48,537 bases of DNA, from contig JAGKSW010000168.1 of assembly GCA_018993265.1 (NCBI GenBank), positions 1 through 48,537 of the forward strand. Direction: 5' to 3'. The notes under the pieces were generated by a model that saw only the letters and a program-made list of their open reading frames with translations, was not told the DNA's origin and did no database searches. Each line of letters starts with the position of its first letter. The first letter of the stretch is position 1. Positions 34,811-43,393 of the stretch are shown in pieces. A program made the translations under genes and the position numbers. This DNA is from Nostoc sp. TH1S01. GTDB taxonomy: Bacteria > Cyanobacteriota > Cyanobacteriia > Cyanobacteriales > Nostocaceae.

Positions 34811-34945
34811 TTAGGGTTTATTCCAATTTTTGGGAATGATGTCTGGCTTCATGGAATTACTGCTGCGATCGCTATTTACTTTGGCTTTATTGCTACACCA
34901 GATTTATTAGAACTACGCACAGGACAAAGCAGCACTCGTAGTTAG
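34811..34945 (+). pseudogene. Remnant of a DUF4383-type membrane protein gene (C-terminal end only)
   Basis: The plus-strand frame at 34811 reads 'LGFIPIFGNDVWLHGITAAI' followed by 'AIYFGFIATPDLLELRTG' and a stop at 34943-34945. 'GNDVWLH' and 'YFGF' match what I recall of the last part of small cyanobacterial DUF4383 membrane proteins of about 150 residues. There is no start codon or upstream membrane part; the frame upstream is repeat-like. It looks like a deleted gene of which about 44 codons survive. Confidence 0.6.
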
Positions 34946-35100
34946 GTATAAAAAGGACTTGTAATGAGATTGAGTGGGCTAGTTCTTTAATTTTGGCTGA
35001 GTTTAATGTAATTTCTCCTCCTATACCCCTATACCCATACACCCCTTTTGCCAACATCTATACTGGATTTAATAATCCTAATACCAAAATGGTGTGAGCA

Positions 35101-36969
35101 ATGTGTGGAATCGTCGGGTATATCGGCACTCAAGCAGCAACAGAAATTTTACTGTCTGGTCTAGAAAAACTAGAGTATAGAGGCTACGATTCTGCGGGAA
35201 TCGCCACAATTTGGGAAGGAGAAGTTAATTGTGTTAGAGCGAAAGGAAAACTACATAACCTGCGTTCTAAACTGGAACAGCTAGAAAACCCGTCTCAAAT
35301 CGGTATTGGTCATACTCGCTGGGCTACTCATGGTAAACCAGAAGAACACAATGCTCATCCACATTTAGATACAGCATTACGTATTGCGGTAGTTCAAAAT
35401 GGCATTGTGGAAAATTACCGCGAGTTACGCGAAGAATTAAAACAAAAAGGACATGAGTTTCGTTCGGAAACTGATACAGAAGTAATTCCCCATTTGATTG
35501 CGGAATTGTTAAAAAATCCGGCATTAAATTTTTTAGAAGCAGTTCGTCAAGCTGCTAACTATCTAGAAGGTGCATTTGCGATCGCAGTTATTTCGGCTGA
35601 TTATCCTGATGAATTAATTGTGGTGCGTCAACAAGCACCTTTAGTAATTGGATTTGGCCAGGGTGAATTTTTCTGTGCTTCCGATACCCCGGCGATCGTT
35701 GCATATACCCGTGCCGTATTACCCTTAGAAAACGGTGAAATTGCCCGCCTCACACCATTAGGCGTAGAAATTTATAACTTTGCTGGCGAGAGGTTGAAAA
35801 AACAACCCCGAATGCTCAACTTGAGTCCCACAATGGTCGAAAAGCAGGGATTCAAACACTTCATGCTCAAAGAAATTTACGAGCAACCAGGAGTGGTAAG
35901 AGCTAATTTAGAAGCATACTTTCATAATTCCAGTGATGCGTCTGTGTCGCCTATTAATCTCGGTTTGTCTGAGTCAGTTTACGCAGATTTAGAACAAATT
36001 CATATTGTCGCCTGTGGTACAAGTTGGCACGCTGCTTTGGTTGGCAAACACTTGTTAGAACAATTAGCAGAAATTCCCACCCAAGTACACTACGCTTCGG
36101 AATATCGTTATGCACCATCACCATTAACACCAAATACCTTAATTATTGGTGTTACCCAATCTGGTGAAACTGCTGATACTTTGGCAGCTTTAGCGATGGA
36201 AAAAGAACGCCGCCAAGGTCAAGAGGCGAAATATCAAGCGCGACTTTTAGGCATTACCAACCGCCCAGAAAGTAGCCTTGGTCATAGTGTACCGCATATT
36301 ATTAGTACCTTAGCGGGCATAGAAATTGGCGTAGCAGCGACAAAAACTTTTATCGCCCAATTGATGGCGTTTTATGCTTTAGCATTAGACTTAGCTGCCC
36401 GTCGTCAAACAATTTCAAAAGAAAAGATAGAGCAAATTATTAATGGTTTGCGACAAATTCCTCAAGAAATTGAAGAAACATTGGCAAGCCAAGAACGTTT
36501 AACAGAACACCTAGCCCACGAATTTGCTGATACTCAAGATTTCATCTTTTTAGGTAGAGGAATTAACTTCCCCATTGCGTTAGAAGGGGCTTTGAAATTA
36601 AAAGAAATTAGCTATATTCACGCCGAAGGTTATCCGGCTGGCGAAATGAAACACGGCCCCATTGCTTTATTAGATGCGAAAGTTCCGGTGGTGGCGATCG
36701 CTGTTCCTGGTAGTGTGTATGAAAAGGTAATTTCTAACGCCCAAGAAGCCAAAGCCAGAGATTCGCGGTTGATTGGTGTAACACCTGTAAAAGATGGCGA
36801 AGCAGGAGAAATATTTAACGATTTACTCCCCGTTTCATCAGTCGATGAATTATTATCGCCAATACTTACAGTTGTACCTCTGCAACTATTGGCTTATCAC
36901 ATCGCCGCCCGTCGCGGTTTAGACGTTGACCAGCCCCGGAATTTAGCAAAATCGGTGACTGTGGAATAA
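35101..36969 (+). CDS. glmS: Glutamine--fructose-6-phosphate aminotransferase (isomerising)
   Basis: 622 residues. It makes glucosamine-6-phosphate from fructose-6-phosphate and glutamine, the first step to UDP-GlcNAc for peptidoglycan and LPS. The class II glutaminase domain (about 2-230) starts with the catalytic cysteine in MCGIVGYIG and has 'GIGHTRWATHGKP' and 'VQNGIVENY'. Two SIS isomerase domains follow (about 290-430 and 465-600) with 'ACGTSWHA', 'TQSGETADTL', 'LGRGINFPIALEGALKLKEI' and the C-terminal 'DVDQPRNLAKSVTVE'. No glmS ribozyme is expected or seen. A terminator lies at 37019-37060. Confidence 0.98.
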   Translation: MCGIVGYIGTQAATEILLSGLEKLEYRGYDSAGIATIWEGEVNCVRAKGKLHNLRSKLEQLENPSQIGIGHTRWATHGKPEEHNAHPHLDTALRIAVVQNGIVENYRELREELKQKGHEFRSETDTEVIPHLIAELLKNPALNFLEAVRQAANYLEGAFAIAVISADYPDELIVVRQQAPLVIGFGQGEFFCASDTPAIVAYTRAVLPLENGEIARLTPLGVEIYNFAGERLKKQPRMLNLSPTMVEKQGFKHFMLKEIYEQPGVVRANLEAYFHNSSDASVSPINLGLSESVYADLEQIHIVACGTSWHAALVGKHLLEQLAEIPTQVHYASEYRYAPSPLTPNTLIIGVTQSGETADTLAALAMEKERRQGQEAKYQARLLGITNRPESSLGHSVPHIISTLAGIEIGVAATKTFIAQLMAFYALALDLAARRQTISKEKIEQIINGLRQIPQEIEETLASQERLTEHLAHEFADTQDFIFLGRGINFPIALEGALKLKEISYIHAEGYPAGEMKHGPIALLDAKVPVVAIAVPGSVYEKVISNAQEAKARDSRLIGVTPVKDGEAGEIFNDLLPVSSVDELLSPILTVVPLQLLAYHIAARRGLDVDQPRNLAKSVTVE

Positions 36970-37018
36970 ATTAATTCTGGTTTTTTTGAAGTAATATTTG
37001 TAGAGTAGATGAGATAAT

Positions 37019-37060
37019 TTCTGGATGTGATCATTATATTACATCCAGAATTATTTTTTT
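37019..37060 (+). terminator. Rho-independent terminator after glmS
   Basis: TTCTGGATGT and ACATCCAGAA pair around 12 AT-rich bases and are followed by TTATTTTTTT. Confidence 0.85.
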
Positions 37061-37130
37061 GGGCATTGTCTACAACAATGCTGTGTCTATCTCGCCAGCA
37101 CTGATTTGTCAGATGGTAATGTCAACTTGT

Positions 37131-40100
37131 TTAGCCACATACCAAATCCCATAGCAAATTTATTCCATATCCAACATATTCTGAATCTTGGTTCTCATTA
37201 ATCCATTGAGAAAGATTAATGACTACACTATGAGTTTTTTTGTCAATTTTATTCAGCGCATCTGCGGCAATAGAACGCACATCAGATTTTGAGTCTTTGA
37301 GAAGTTCTAGTAAGTCAGGAATTGCTACTTCTGCACCTATTTTACCTAACGCTTCTGTGGCAATAAAACGCACATCAGATTCTGAGTCTTTGAGGAGTTC
37401 TAGTAACTCAGGAATTGCGGCTTCTGCACCTATTTTACCTAACGCTTCTGCGGCAATAAAACGCACATCAGATTCTGGGTCTTTGAGGAGTTCGAGTAAC
37501 TCAGGGATTGCGGCGGCTGCACCTATTTTACCTAACGCAACTGCGGCAATAGAACGCACATTAGATTCTGAGTATTTGAGGAGTTCTAGTAAGCCAGAAA
37601 TTGCGGCTTCTGTACCTATTTGACCTAACGCTTCTGCGGCTCCAAAACGCACAATAAATTTTGAGTCTTTGAGAAGTTTTAGTAAGTCAGGAATTGCGGT
37701 TGCTGCACCTATTTTACCTAACGCTTCTGCGGCACTAGAACGCACATGAGATTCTGAGTCTTTGAGGAGTTCCAGTAAATCAGGAATTGTGGCTTCTGTA
37801 CCTATTTTACCTAACGCTTCTGCGGCACTAGAACGCACATGAGATTCTGAGTCTTTGAAGAGTTCTAGTAAATCAGGAATTGCGGCTTCTGTACCTATTT
37901 TACCTAACGCAATTGTGGCACTATTACGCACAATAAATTTTGAATCTTTGAGAAGTTCTAGTAAATCAGGAATTGCGGCTTCTGTACCTATTTTACCTAA
38001 CGCTTCTGCGGCACTAGAACGCACATTAGATTCGGAGTTTTGGAGGAGTTCTAGTAATTTATTAACTGCCGCATCTTCCTCTCCTAACGCTGCACAATAT
38101 TCTTGAAATCTTACTTGTTCTATTTGTTGCTCTTTCTCTTTTAACAGTTGCAAAGCTTGAGATTGAAAAGCTGTTTCGTTCAAGCTACATAAAATTTGAA
38201 ACACTTGTGATTTAATTCGAGAACTAACTTGCAACAAATCACTGACTTCAAGATTTACTAAATCTTGCAAAATTTCTATAGCTGGAGAATCTTTGGCAGT
38301 TTTTAAATTTTTGATATCTTCAGCAAGGCAATTCCCAGCAAATAATAAGTCACGATGCAACCATCGTTCATATTCGCTATTCTTGCTAAGAACTCTTTTA
38401 ATGGCTGTAGCCGCTTTATTTGGTGCTTGCTGAGTAATTAATAGCAGTAATACCTCTCGCCAATGAGGGTCATGGAGATGCTGATCAATATACTGTAAAA
38501 CAATCTCAAAATCATCTTGATCATCTGCTTGATAATTAATCTCTCTAGCACACAGATATTCTTGAAATGTTTTATGCACAAAAGCATAGCAATCTTGGCC
38601 TTGTTCATTAAGTAGTCCAGTACGTTCCTGAATTAAACTTAAAAACCGTTTGGCTTTTTCTTCTGCTTTATAAAGTTCAATTTCTTTCAAAGATTTGATT
38701 TCTCTTTTTAATTTGTCAAGTAAATCTTCACAAGCAATTAGTGTTCCCCCTTCTTTATCTGCTGTACTACCTTGTTCATGAATCCAAAAAGCTATTTTTT
38801 GCATTAAAAATAGCAAGTCTTCAATATCAATATCTTGTAAGAAATGGTTGACGCTAATTTCTTTATTAGCATCCCAAGAAGTTAGGAGAGTTTCTACGGC
38901 TTTCTCATAAAGTTTGTGACGACCTTTAGGTAAAACTGCTTGATAGCGATGAATCAAAGCAATAATAGTCAACAGCAAAGGGTTACGTGCTAGTAATTTG
39001 AGACGCTCATTTTTATTTAATGCTTCTCTTAAAGTTGTTTTACGTCGTTCTGCTTCTGATTTATCCTGAATACGGCTGTCATACCAACAATTAATAAACT
39101 TTTCTATTTTCTCATCATCAAAAGCTAAAAGCTCGTAATGGGCAAACTCTTGAGTATTAAAAAAATCACGTTTATAGCCAGCAGGGCGAGAGGTAATAAC
39201 TGCACAATTTTTCGGAAACTGCCCTAAAAAATTCTCAATTTTACGCACTACCTCATATCGTTTATTTTCTTGAGCAATTTCATCCAAACCATCAAAAAAG
39301 ATAAAAGTATGTCCATCTTCTAACCAATATTCAAAAAAACCTACAGGTAAGGTTTTAACACATAAATTTTTTTCAACAAATTGCTTAACATATTCAATAA
39401 CGCTAGTATTTTCGTGCCTAGCAAAATCTCGTATAGGAATTATAAGAGGTAAATAATCTGCTGCTGCTGTTATATTTAGTTGATCAATCTGCTTCTGAGC
39501 TATCATCACCACAAAATAACTCAGCAAGGTAGTTTTTCCAGAGCCAGGCGCACCTAAAAGCACAAACTTTTGGCAGTTGCTTTGACTTAAAATTTGGGAA
39601 GCCAACAATTTTCTCCCAGAAGAGTTGCGTAAAGCACGCTGTCTTTGTTCCCAAAGTAATTGTTGCTGATTTTGACTCAAATTCGATGAAAACAACTCTG
39701 TTTCTATGCTGGAGTTAAAATTATTTATATCATTTTGATTATCCTCCTGCACTTCTGGCAACACAAAAATATTGACTAGCTTCTCTGATTTTTCTAATTC
39801 TTGTCCTGGTACAGCAATCCCAGCAAATTTAACATCATCAAACCAATTTAATAATTGCTGACAATAGTTTTCTTTAGCAATCTGAAACCTTATACAATTA
39901 TCTGTATTTTGAAAATAAGTTGTAACAAAAACCTCCATCCATGAATTAACATAGTCAATTTTAATTTCTTTCATTTTTGAGTCAGCTAAAGCTGCTTTTT
40001 TAAAAACCTCAACTAAAAACTCTAAATCAGGCCTTCCCTCATCTTTTAATGGTTTCTGTAGCTCCGACAATCCTTGTTCCTTAAAAAAATTACATAAAAA

Positions 40101-40292
40101 TTTTGGGATAAAGTCTGGTGGACAAGAATAAAATAATCGGGTTTCTTGATTACAAGCTTCTATAGTTGCAGTTTTAATCGCCTTATCTAAATCACTAGGG
40201 TTAAGTTTGCTGGTAACACCACTTAGCAAAGCTTTAGAAACTTCTACTGTGGCAAATTCTCCTAGCCATGCACCAATCGTTGCACTAATCAC
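37131..40292 (-). CDS. NACHT-family NTPase with C-terminal HEAT repeats
   Basis: 1053 residues. An N-terminal region of about 230 residues without a recognised domain is followed by a NACHT module: Walker A 'GAPGSGKTT' (247-255), Walker B 'FIFFDGLDE' (330-338), sensor-like 'VITSRPAGY' (365-373), 'LLARNPLLLTIIALIH' (433-448) and the winged-helix 'FVHKTFQEYLCA' (571-582). Nine 31-residue HEAT units (744-1022) of the PBS-lyase-like type end the protein. This is the layout of STAND signalling ATPases, where the repeats sense a ligand and the NACHT oligomerises. Bacterial NACHT proteins include antiphage proteins. A defence role is possible but not shown. No nuclease or protease effector is visible at either end. 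Confidence 0.9.
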   Translation of the reverse strand: MISATIGAWLGEFATVEVSKALLSGVTSKLNPSDLDKAIKTATIEACNQETRLFYSCPPDFIPKFLCNFFKEQGLSELQKPLKDEGRPDLEFLVEVFKKAALADSKMKEIKIDYVNSWMEVFVTTYFQNTDNCIRFQIAKENYCQQLLNWFDDVKFAGIAVPGQELEKSEKLVNIFVLPEVQEDNQNDINNFNSSIETELFSSNLSQNQQQLLWEQRQRALRNSSGRKLLASQILSQSNCQKFVLLGAPGSGKTTLLSYFVVMIAQKQIDQLNITAAADYLPLIIPIRDFARHENTSVIEYVKQFVEKNLCVKTLPVGFFEYWLEDGHTFIFFDGLDEIAQENKRYEVVRKIENFLGQFPKNCAVITSRPAGYKRDFFNTQEFAHYELLAFDDEKIEKFINCWYDSRIQDKSEAERRKTTLREALNKNERLKLLARNPLLLTIIALIHRYQAVLPKGRHKLYEKAVETLLTSWDANKEISVNHFLQDIDIEDLLFLMQKIAFWIHEQGSTADKEGGTLIACEDLLDKLKREIKSLKEIELYKAEEKAKRFLSLIQERTGLLNEQGQDCYAFVHKTFQEYLCAREINYQADDQDDFEIVLQYIDQHLHDPHWREVLLLLITQQAPNKAATAIKRVLSKNSEYERWLHRDLLFAGNCLAEDIKNLKTAKDSPAIEILQDLVNLEVSDLLQVSSRIKSQVFQILCSLNETAFQSQALQLLKEKEQQIEQVRFQEYCAALGEEDAAVNKLLELLQNSESNVRSSAAEALGKIGTEAAIPDLLELLKDSKFIVRNSATIALGKIGTEAAIPDLLELFKDSESHVRSSAAEALGKIGTEATIPDLLELLKDSESHVRSSAAEALGKIGAATAIPDLLKLLKDSKFIVRFGAAEALGQIGTEAAISGLLELLKYSESNVRSIAAVALGKIGAAAAIPELLELLKDPESDVRFIAAEALGKIGAEAAIPELLELLKDSESDVRFIATEALGKIGAEVAIPDLLELLKDSKSDVRSIAADALNKIDKKTHSVVINLSQWINENQDSEYVGYGINLLWDLVCG
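37227..38063. repeat. Nine tandem 93-bp units encoding HEAT repeats
   Basis: Each unit encodes a 31-residue HEAT motif (PDLLELLKDSES-VRSSAAEALGKIG). The DNA units are highly alike, with whole blocks shared between neighbours (for example AGTCTTTGAG(A/G)AGTTCTAGTAA). That suggests recent duplication or gene conversion. Confidence 0.9.
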
Positions 40293-40473
40293 GATTATGG
40301 TCTCTATATAATGGATTTAAATGAATAAGATAAATTATAGATTGATACTAGCAATATCAGTATATCTGCGCTCGCAGTTATTGTTTAATCTAATTCGTAG
40401 TTATAAATTACGATCGCCCCTACCAGAAACTCCCAAAGCGATCGCACAAATACTAATTCTCAACACAATAATA
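40293..40473. other. NACHT gene upstream region
   Basis: The divergent promoter region of the NACHT gene. It joins the tandem repeats at 40474-40684 and has no accepted coding frame. Confidence 0.4.
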
Positions 40474-40684
40474 GCTTCTGCTTATCGTGCAGCAGCTTCC
40501 ACTTTCACGTTTCCGTGTTTCTTTCATTGTGTAAGAACTTCCGCTTATCGTGCAGCAGCTTCCACTTTCACGTTTCCGTGTTCTGCTCATTGTGTAAGAA
40601 CTTCCACTTTAGCGTTTCCGTGTTTTGCTCATTGTGCAGCAACTTCCGCTTTAACGTTTCCGTGTTTTGTTCATTGTGTAAGAT
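40474..40684. repeat. Complex tandem repeat (63- and 42-bp units)
   Basis: Two 63-bp units (TTCCGCTTATCGTGCAGCAG, then TTCCACTTTCACGTTTCCGTG and a CTCATTGTGTAAGAAC part) are followed by two shorter units of about 42 bp in which the first part is deleted. All unit lengths are multiples of 21. GTTTCCGTGTT occurs four times. It lies between the NACHT gene and the gene at 40797. It is not a CRISPR array: there are no unique spacers. Confidence 0.85.
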
Positions 40685-40796
40685 AAATTGTACAAACTTT
40701 AAGTTTTTTTAAAAAATCAATAATTTTACGTATGACAATTTTTTCTAATATTGTCCACTATAGAGTTATCAGTAAATTAGAAAACCAGTATTAATT

Positions 40797-41156
40797 ATGG
40801 CAAGAAGAAGACGCAATTCACGTACTCTAGAAAAAGCTCAAGTACGTCTAGCTGGCATTAAATCTATTAGTCCGACTCTCGATGTTGGAGAAGGTTTAAC
40901 AGTTCAAGATTATACAGAAAAAATTGAAAGCCTCCGAAATTCTATAGAAGCATACAATTCTGCTCTCTCTGATGTTGATGTCTTGCGAACCCAAATCCTG
41001 GAAAATGAAAAAACTGTGGCAGACTATTCTGACAAATTCTTGCGTGGTATTTCTTACAAATATGGCAACAATAGCTATGAGTATCAAAAGGCTGGAGGTA
41101 CAAGGAAAAGCGATCGCAAGCGTACCACACGTCAAAGCATGGCTTCGCCAAATTGA
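40797..41156 (+). CDS. Small conserved-looking protein of unknown function
   Basis: 119 residues. The N-terminus is strongly basic (MARRRRNSRTLEKAQVRLAG). The central helical part (about 38-85, 'YTEKIESLRNSIEAYNSALS', 'VLRTQILENEKTVADYSDKF') is probably a coiled coil. The C-terminus 'ISYKYGNNSYEYQKAGGTRK' and 'SDRKRTTRQ' is again basic. It looks like a nucleic-acid-associated or structural protein, but no family is recognised. It diverges from the NACHT gene and ends facing the ribbon-helix-helix gene on the other strand. Whether it works with the NACHT protein is unknown. Confidence 0.75.
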   Translation: MARRRRNSRTLEKAQVRLAGIKSISPTLDVGEGLTVQDYTEKIESLRNSIEAYNSALSDVDVLRTQILENEKTVADYSDKFLRGISYKYGNNSYEYQKAGGTRKSDRKRTTRQSMASPN

Positions 41157-41220
41157 ATAGGTGTAATTATTTTGGATATAAAGACGTTGTAAGCTAATAC
41201 AAAACTAGCCCTCCCTACTA

Positions 41221-41588
41221 TTAAATTTTGGTGATTATTTTTTCCCACTGCTCAATCTGGTGCTGTAGTTGTAATTGGCGATCGCTCAAATCTTGACTAT
41301 CACCAACAGACAAATTCTGATCGCTCAATCGCTCACGGTAAAGAGAAATCAGTTCGGTTAGGGCTTTTTTATTGCTTGCTTATCCTCCTGAGTCAGAGAA
41401 CTCACATTGACTGAAATCAGCTTTCTGCCAATTCTCTCCACAAATTCAGACCGACTTAAATCCATACTGTCGGCGATCGCATCTAATCCTTCAATCGCGG
41501 TAGGAGTTAGGGCTAGGTTAACTCGTTTCTTCACCTCATCATACAGTTCTGGTACGTCTTTTTGACCTTTTTGCCCTTTCTTACCCAT
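41221..41588 (-). CDS. Ribbon-helix-helix protein with -1 frameshift (two overlapping frames)
   Basis: Frame 1 (41588 to stop at 41360-41358) gives 76 residues with a basic N-terminus and an RHH/CopG-like segment 'RVNLALTPTAIEGLDAIADS' and 'LSRSEFVERIGRKLI'. The -1 frame continues without interruption from the end of frame 1 for 47 more residues to the stop at 41223-41221: 'ALTELISLYRERLSDQNLSV', then a Gln-rich helix ending 'QIEQWEKIITKI'. Joining at the heptamer A-AAA-AAG (41370-41364) gives a 122-residue protein. Either this is programmed frameshifting, a recent one-base loss in an A run, or a sequencing error. RHH proteins are usually small DNA-binding repressors or antitoxins; no toxin gene is adjacent. 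Confidence 0.75.
41364..41389 (-). promoter_or_regulatory. Candidate programmed -1 frameshift signal
   Basis: On the minus strand AGGAGG (41389-41384) lies 13 bases before A-AAA-AAG (41370-41364), which is in the right phase (ATA AAA AAG). This is the arrangement of the E. coli dnaX frameshift site. No strong downstream stem was seen by eye. Confidence 0.5.
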
Positions 41589-41676
41589 TGCCGTCTTCTA
41601 TCTCAAAATTTCCCCAGCATAACTGAAGAACTAGAATAATTATGCTTGAGCGCAACTTGGTATCAGACAACGCACT

Positions 41677-43044
41677 CTAGTCTTTTTTCCCCTCATCTCC
41701 CAACATCCGCAGTAATTTTCTTGCAACTAAAACACTCACTACCCCAGCACCTACTAACTCCACAGCCTGTACAACTTTTTTACCTACGTCGTGAGGGTCA
41801 AGATGGTGATGAAATACTTCTTCATCCAGCCATTCTGTTGTGGCTTTAAAGTCATGAATTGGGCTTGGTAATAGTGTTAAATAAGTACCTTGACGAATTA
41901 AATGTGCAGTTTCACCTACCACTTCAAACAGGTTGAATAAGTTAGCAGCAGCGTCATTAACTCCCAACTTGAGCAAAGTTCCCCGGATATTAACCTTAGC
42001 TGGTTTGGGGTTTTCTCCAAGAGCGAGTGCTTTCAAATTATGAGCAATATTTGCGCCTTGTTGATAAGCGACTTGCGCTGTAGGTGGTAACGAACTATCA
42101 ACAACTGCTGCACAATCACCGCCTGCAAATACTTCTGGAAAATCGAGCAATTGCATCGTGGGAGTAACTAATGGACGGTGATGATGATCCCGATGTTCTT
42201 TGGGGATGGGTAAATCTTGAATTAGGGGATGGATAGAAGTACCAGCAGTCCAGATTGTCGTGTGTGTTGGTAGTGTTTTAATTTCATCATTAATTTTATA
42301 TTCAATTGCATTGGGACGAACAGCAGTGGCTTCTGCGCCTGAGATGGTTTCAATCGAGATAGTCCGTTTTTGTAATTCTTTTTCAGCAATTGGACGCAAG
42401 GGATCGTTAATATCACCATCGAGAATTTTTTGACCATGATTGAGCAGAAGCAACCGAATTTCTTGAGAATTACCACCTAAAGCACTATACCAATGCGGGA
42501 GGAAATCAGCTAAAGTGGCGGCCATTTCCACACCAGATGCACCACCACCAACTACAACTACTGTTAACAGTTTGCGGCGTTGTTCTATATCTTCTGTTTG
42601 AATAGCTGTTTGTAAACAGTCCCGTAAATGTTTATCAAGTGCGATCGCATCTGCTTGTGTCCAAAACGGAAAGGCATGTTCTTTAGCACCTTCAACGTAA
42701 TGATAGCCAGTTACACTACCCAAAGCTAATACTAAATTACTGTAATTGTAAGAGTTACCCGAAACTAATTTCACTTCCCTTTGATGCAAGTCTATTGACT
42801 GTACTGTATCCTGCACAAAGATGACCCCACTCCCTTTAAGTAATTCCGAAAAACGCGGCACTACTTGAATCGAATCCATCTCGCCATCAAAATATTCATA
42901 AAGCAATGGCTTAAAGCAAAATCGCTCATTTTTATCAATCAAAATTACAGAACGTGGATAATGCTCATGAGCTAAATGTAAGGCAGTAAATAATCCAGTA
43001 AACCCACCACCGATAATTACTGTTTGATAAACTGGGCTGTTCAT
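41677..43044 (-). CDS. Type II NADH dehydrogenase (NDH-2)-like FAD oxidoreductase
   Basis: 455 residues. Two dinucleotide-binding motifs are present: 'VIIGGGFTGLFTAL' (9-22, FAD) and 'VVVVGGGASGVEMAATL' (NADH). 'TTIWTAGTSIHPLI' and 'PEVFAGGDCAAV' are typical of NDH-2, and a C-terminal region with 'VVQAVELVGAGVVSVLVARK' could attach to the membrane. NDH-2 passes electrons from NAD(P)H to quinone without pumping protons. It is the last gene in the same direction as the oxidase operon, 71 bp after the small membrane protein gene, so it may supply the oxidase with reduced quinone. Substrate preference (NADH or NADPH) is not known. Confidence 0.88.
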   Translation of the reverse strand: MNSPVYQTVIIGGGFTGLFTALHLAHEHYPRSVILIDKNERFCFKPLLYEYFDGEMDSIQVVPRFSELLKGSGVIFVQDTVQSIDLHQREVKLVSGNSYNYSNLVLALGSVTGYHYVEGAKEHAFPFWTQADAIALDKHLRDCLQTAIQTEDIEQRRKLLTVVVVGGGASGVEMAATLADFLPHWYSALGGNSQEIRLLLLNHGQKILDGDINDPLRPIAEKELQKRTISIETISGAEATAVRPNAIEYKINDEIKTLPTHTTIWTAGTSIHPLIQDLPIPKEHRDHHHRPLVTPTMQLLDFPEVFAGGDCAAVVDSSLPPTAQVAYQQGANIAHNLKALALGENPKPAKVNIRGTLLKLGVNDAAANLFNLFEVVGETAHLIRQGTYLTLLPSPIHDFKATTEWLDEEVFHHHLDPHDVGKKVVQAVELVGAGVVSVLVARKLLRMLGDEGKKD

Positions 43045-43115
43045 AACAATTCTACTTTTAACAGATTTATTTCACGCAGATGTGCAGAAGAGAATAACTA
43101 TTGAATATTGACAAA

Positions 43116-43355
43116 TCAAATAAATAAAAAGAAAGCAATCAAGACTGCGCTCAAAGCAATAGCAAACATAATAGCGTATTCAACTCTGCGGCTAAAAAAT
43201 CCCACAGCAGCAACTAGTGCGATCGCTAGTCCCAGAATGCCCACATATTGACCTTTCTGTAAATTCTTGGCTATAAGTGGGTCTTGGTTTGTGCCTGGTG
43301 GTGGAGTTTCTTGAATTGACCGTGGTGATGGTAATTCTTGTGCTAATAACTTCAT
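43116..43355 (-). CDS. Small two-helix membrane protein of the oxidase operon
   Basis: 79 residues from the ATG at 43355, chosen for its excellent ribosome-binding site AGGAGG nine bases upstream; a longer frame from 43436 would overlap the subunit III gene. A proline-rich soluble N-terminus (SPRSIQETPPPG) is followed by two membrane helices (about 40-58 and 62-79: 'YVGILGLAIALVAAVGFF' and 'YAIMFAIALSAVLIAFFLF'). It may be an accessory or small subunit of the oxidase, judged only by position. Confidence 0.8.
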   Translation of the reverse strand: MKLLAQELPSPRSIQETPPPGTNQDPLIAKNLQKGQYVGILGLAIALVAAVGFFSRRVEYAIMFAIALSAVLIAFFLFI

Positions 43356-43393
43356 AAATATCCTCCTAGAATACTCTAAATTTTGGAAAATTT

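Noticed and set aside
34946-35100. glmS ribozyme or riboswitch upstream of glmS
   Set aside because: The region is short and AT-rich with no fold resembling the known Firmicutes ribozyme.
40474-40684. CRISPR array
   Set aside because: Units are directly adjacent variants of one another; there are no unique spacers and no cas genes.
40321-40686. 121-codon ORF through the 63/42-bp repeats as a real gene
   Set aside because: A second frame in the same repeats is also open, there is no ribosome-binding site, and the frame follows only from unit lengths divisible by three. Kept as a repeat.
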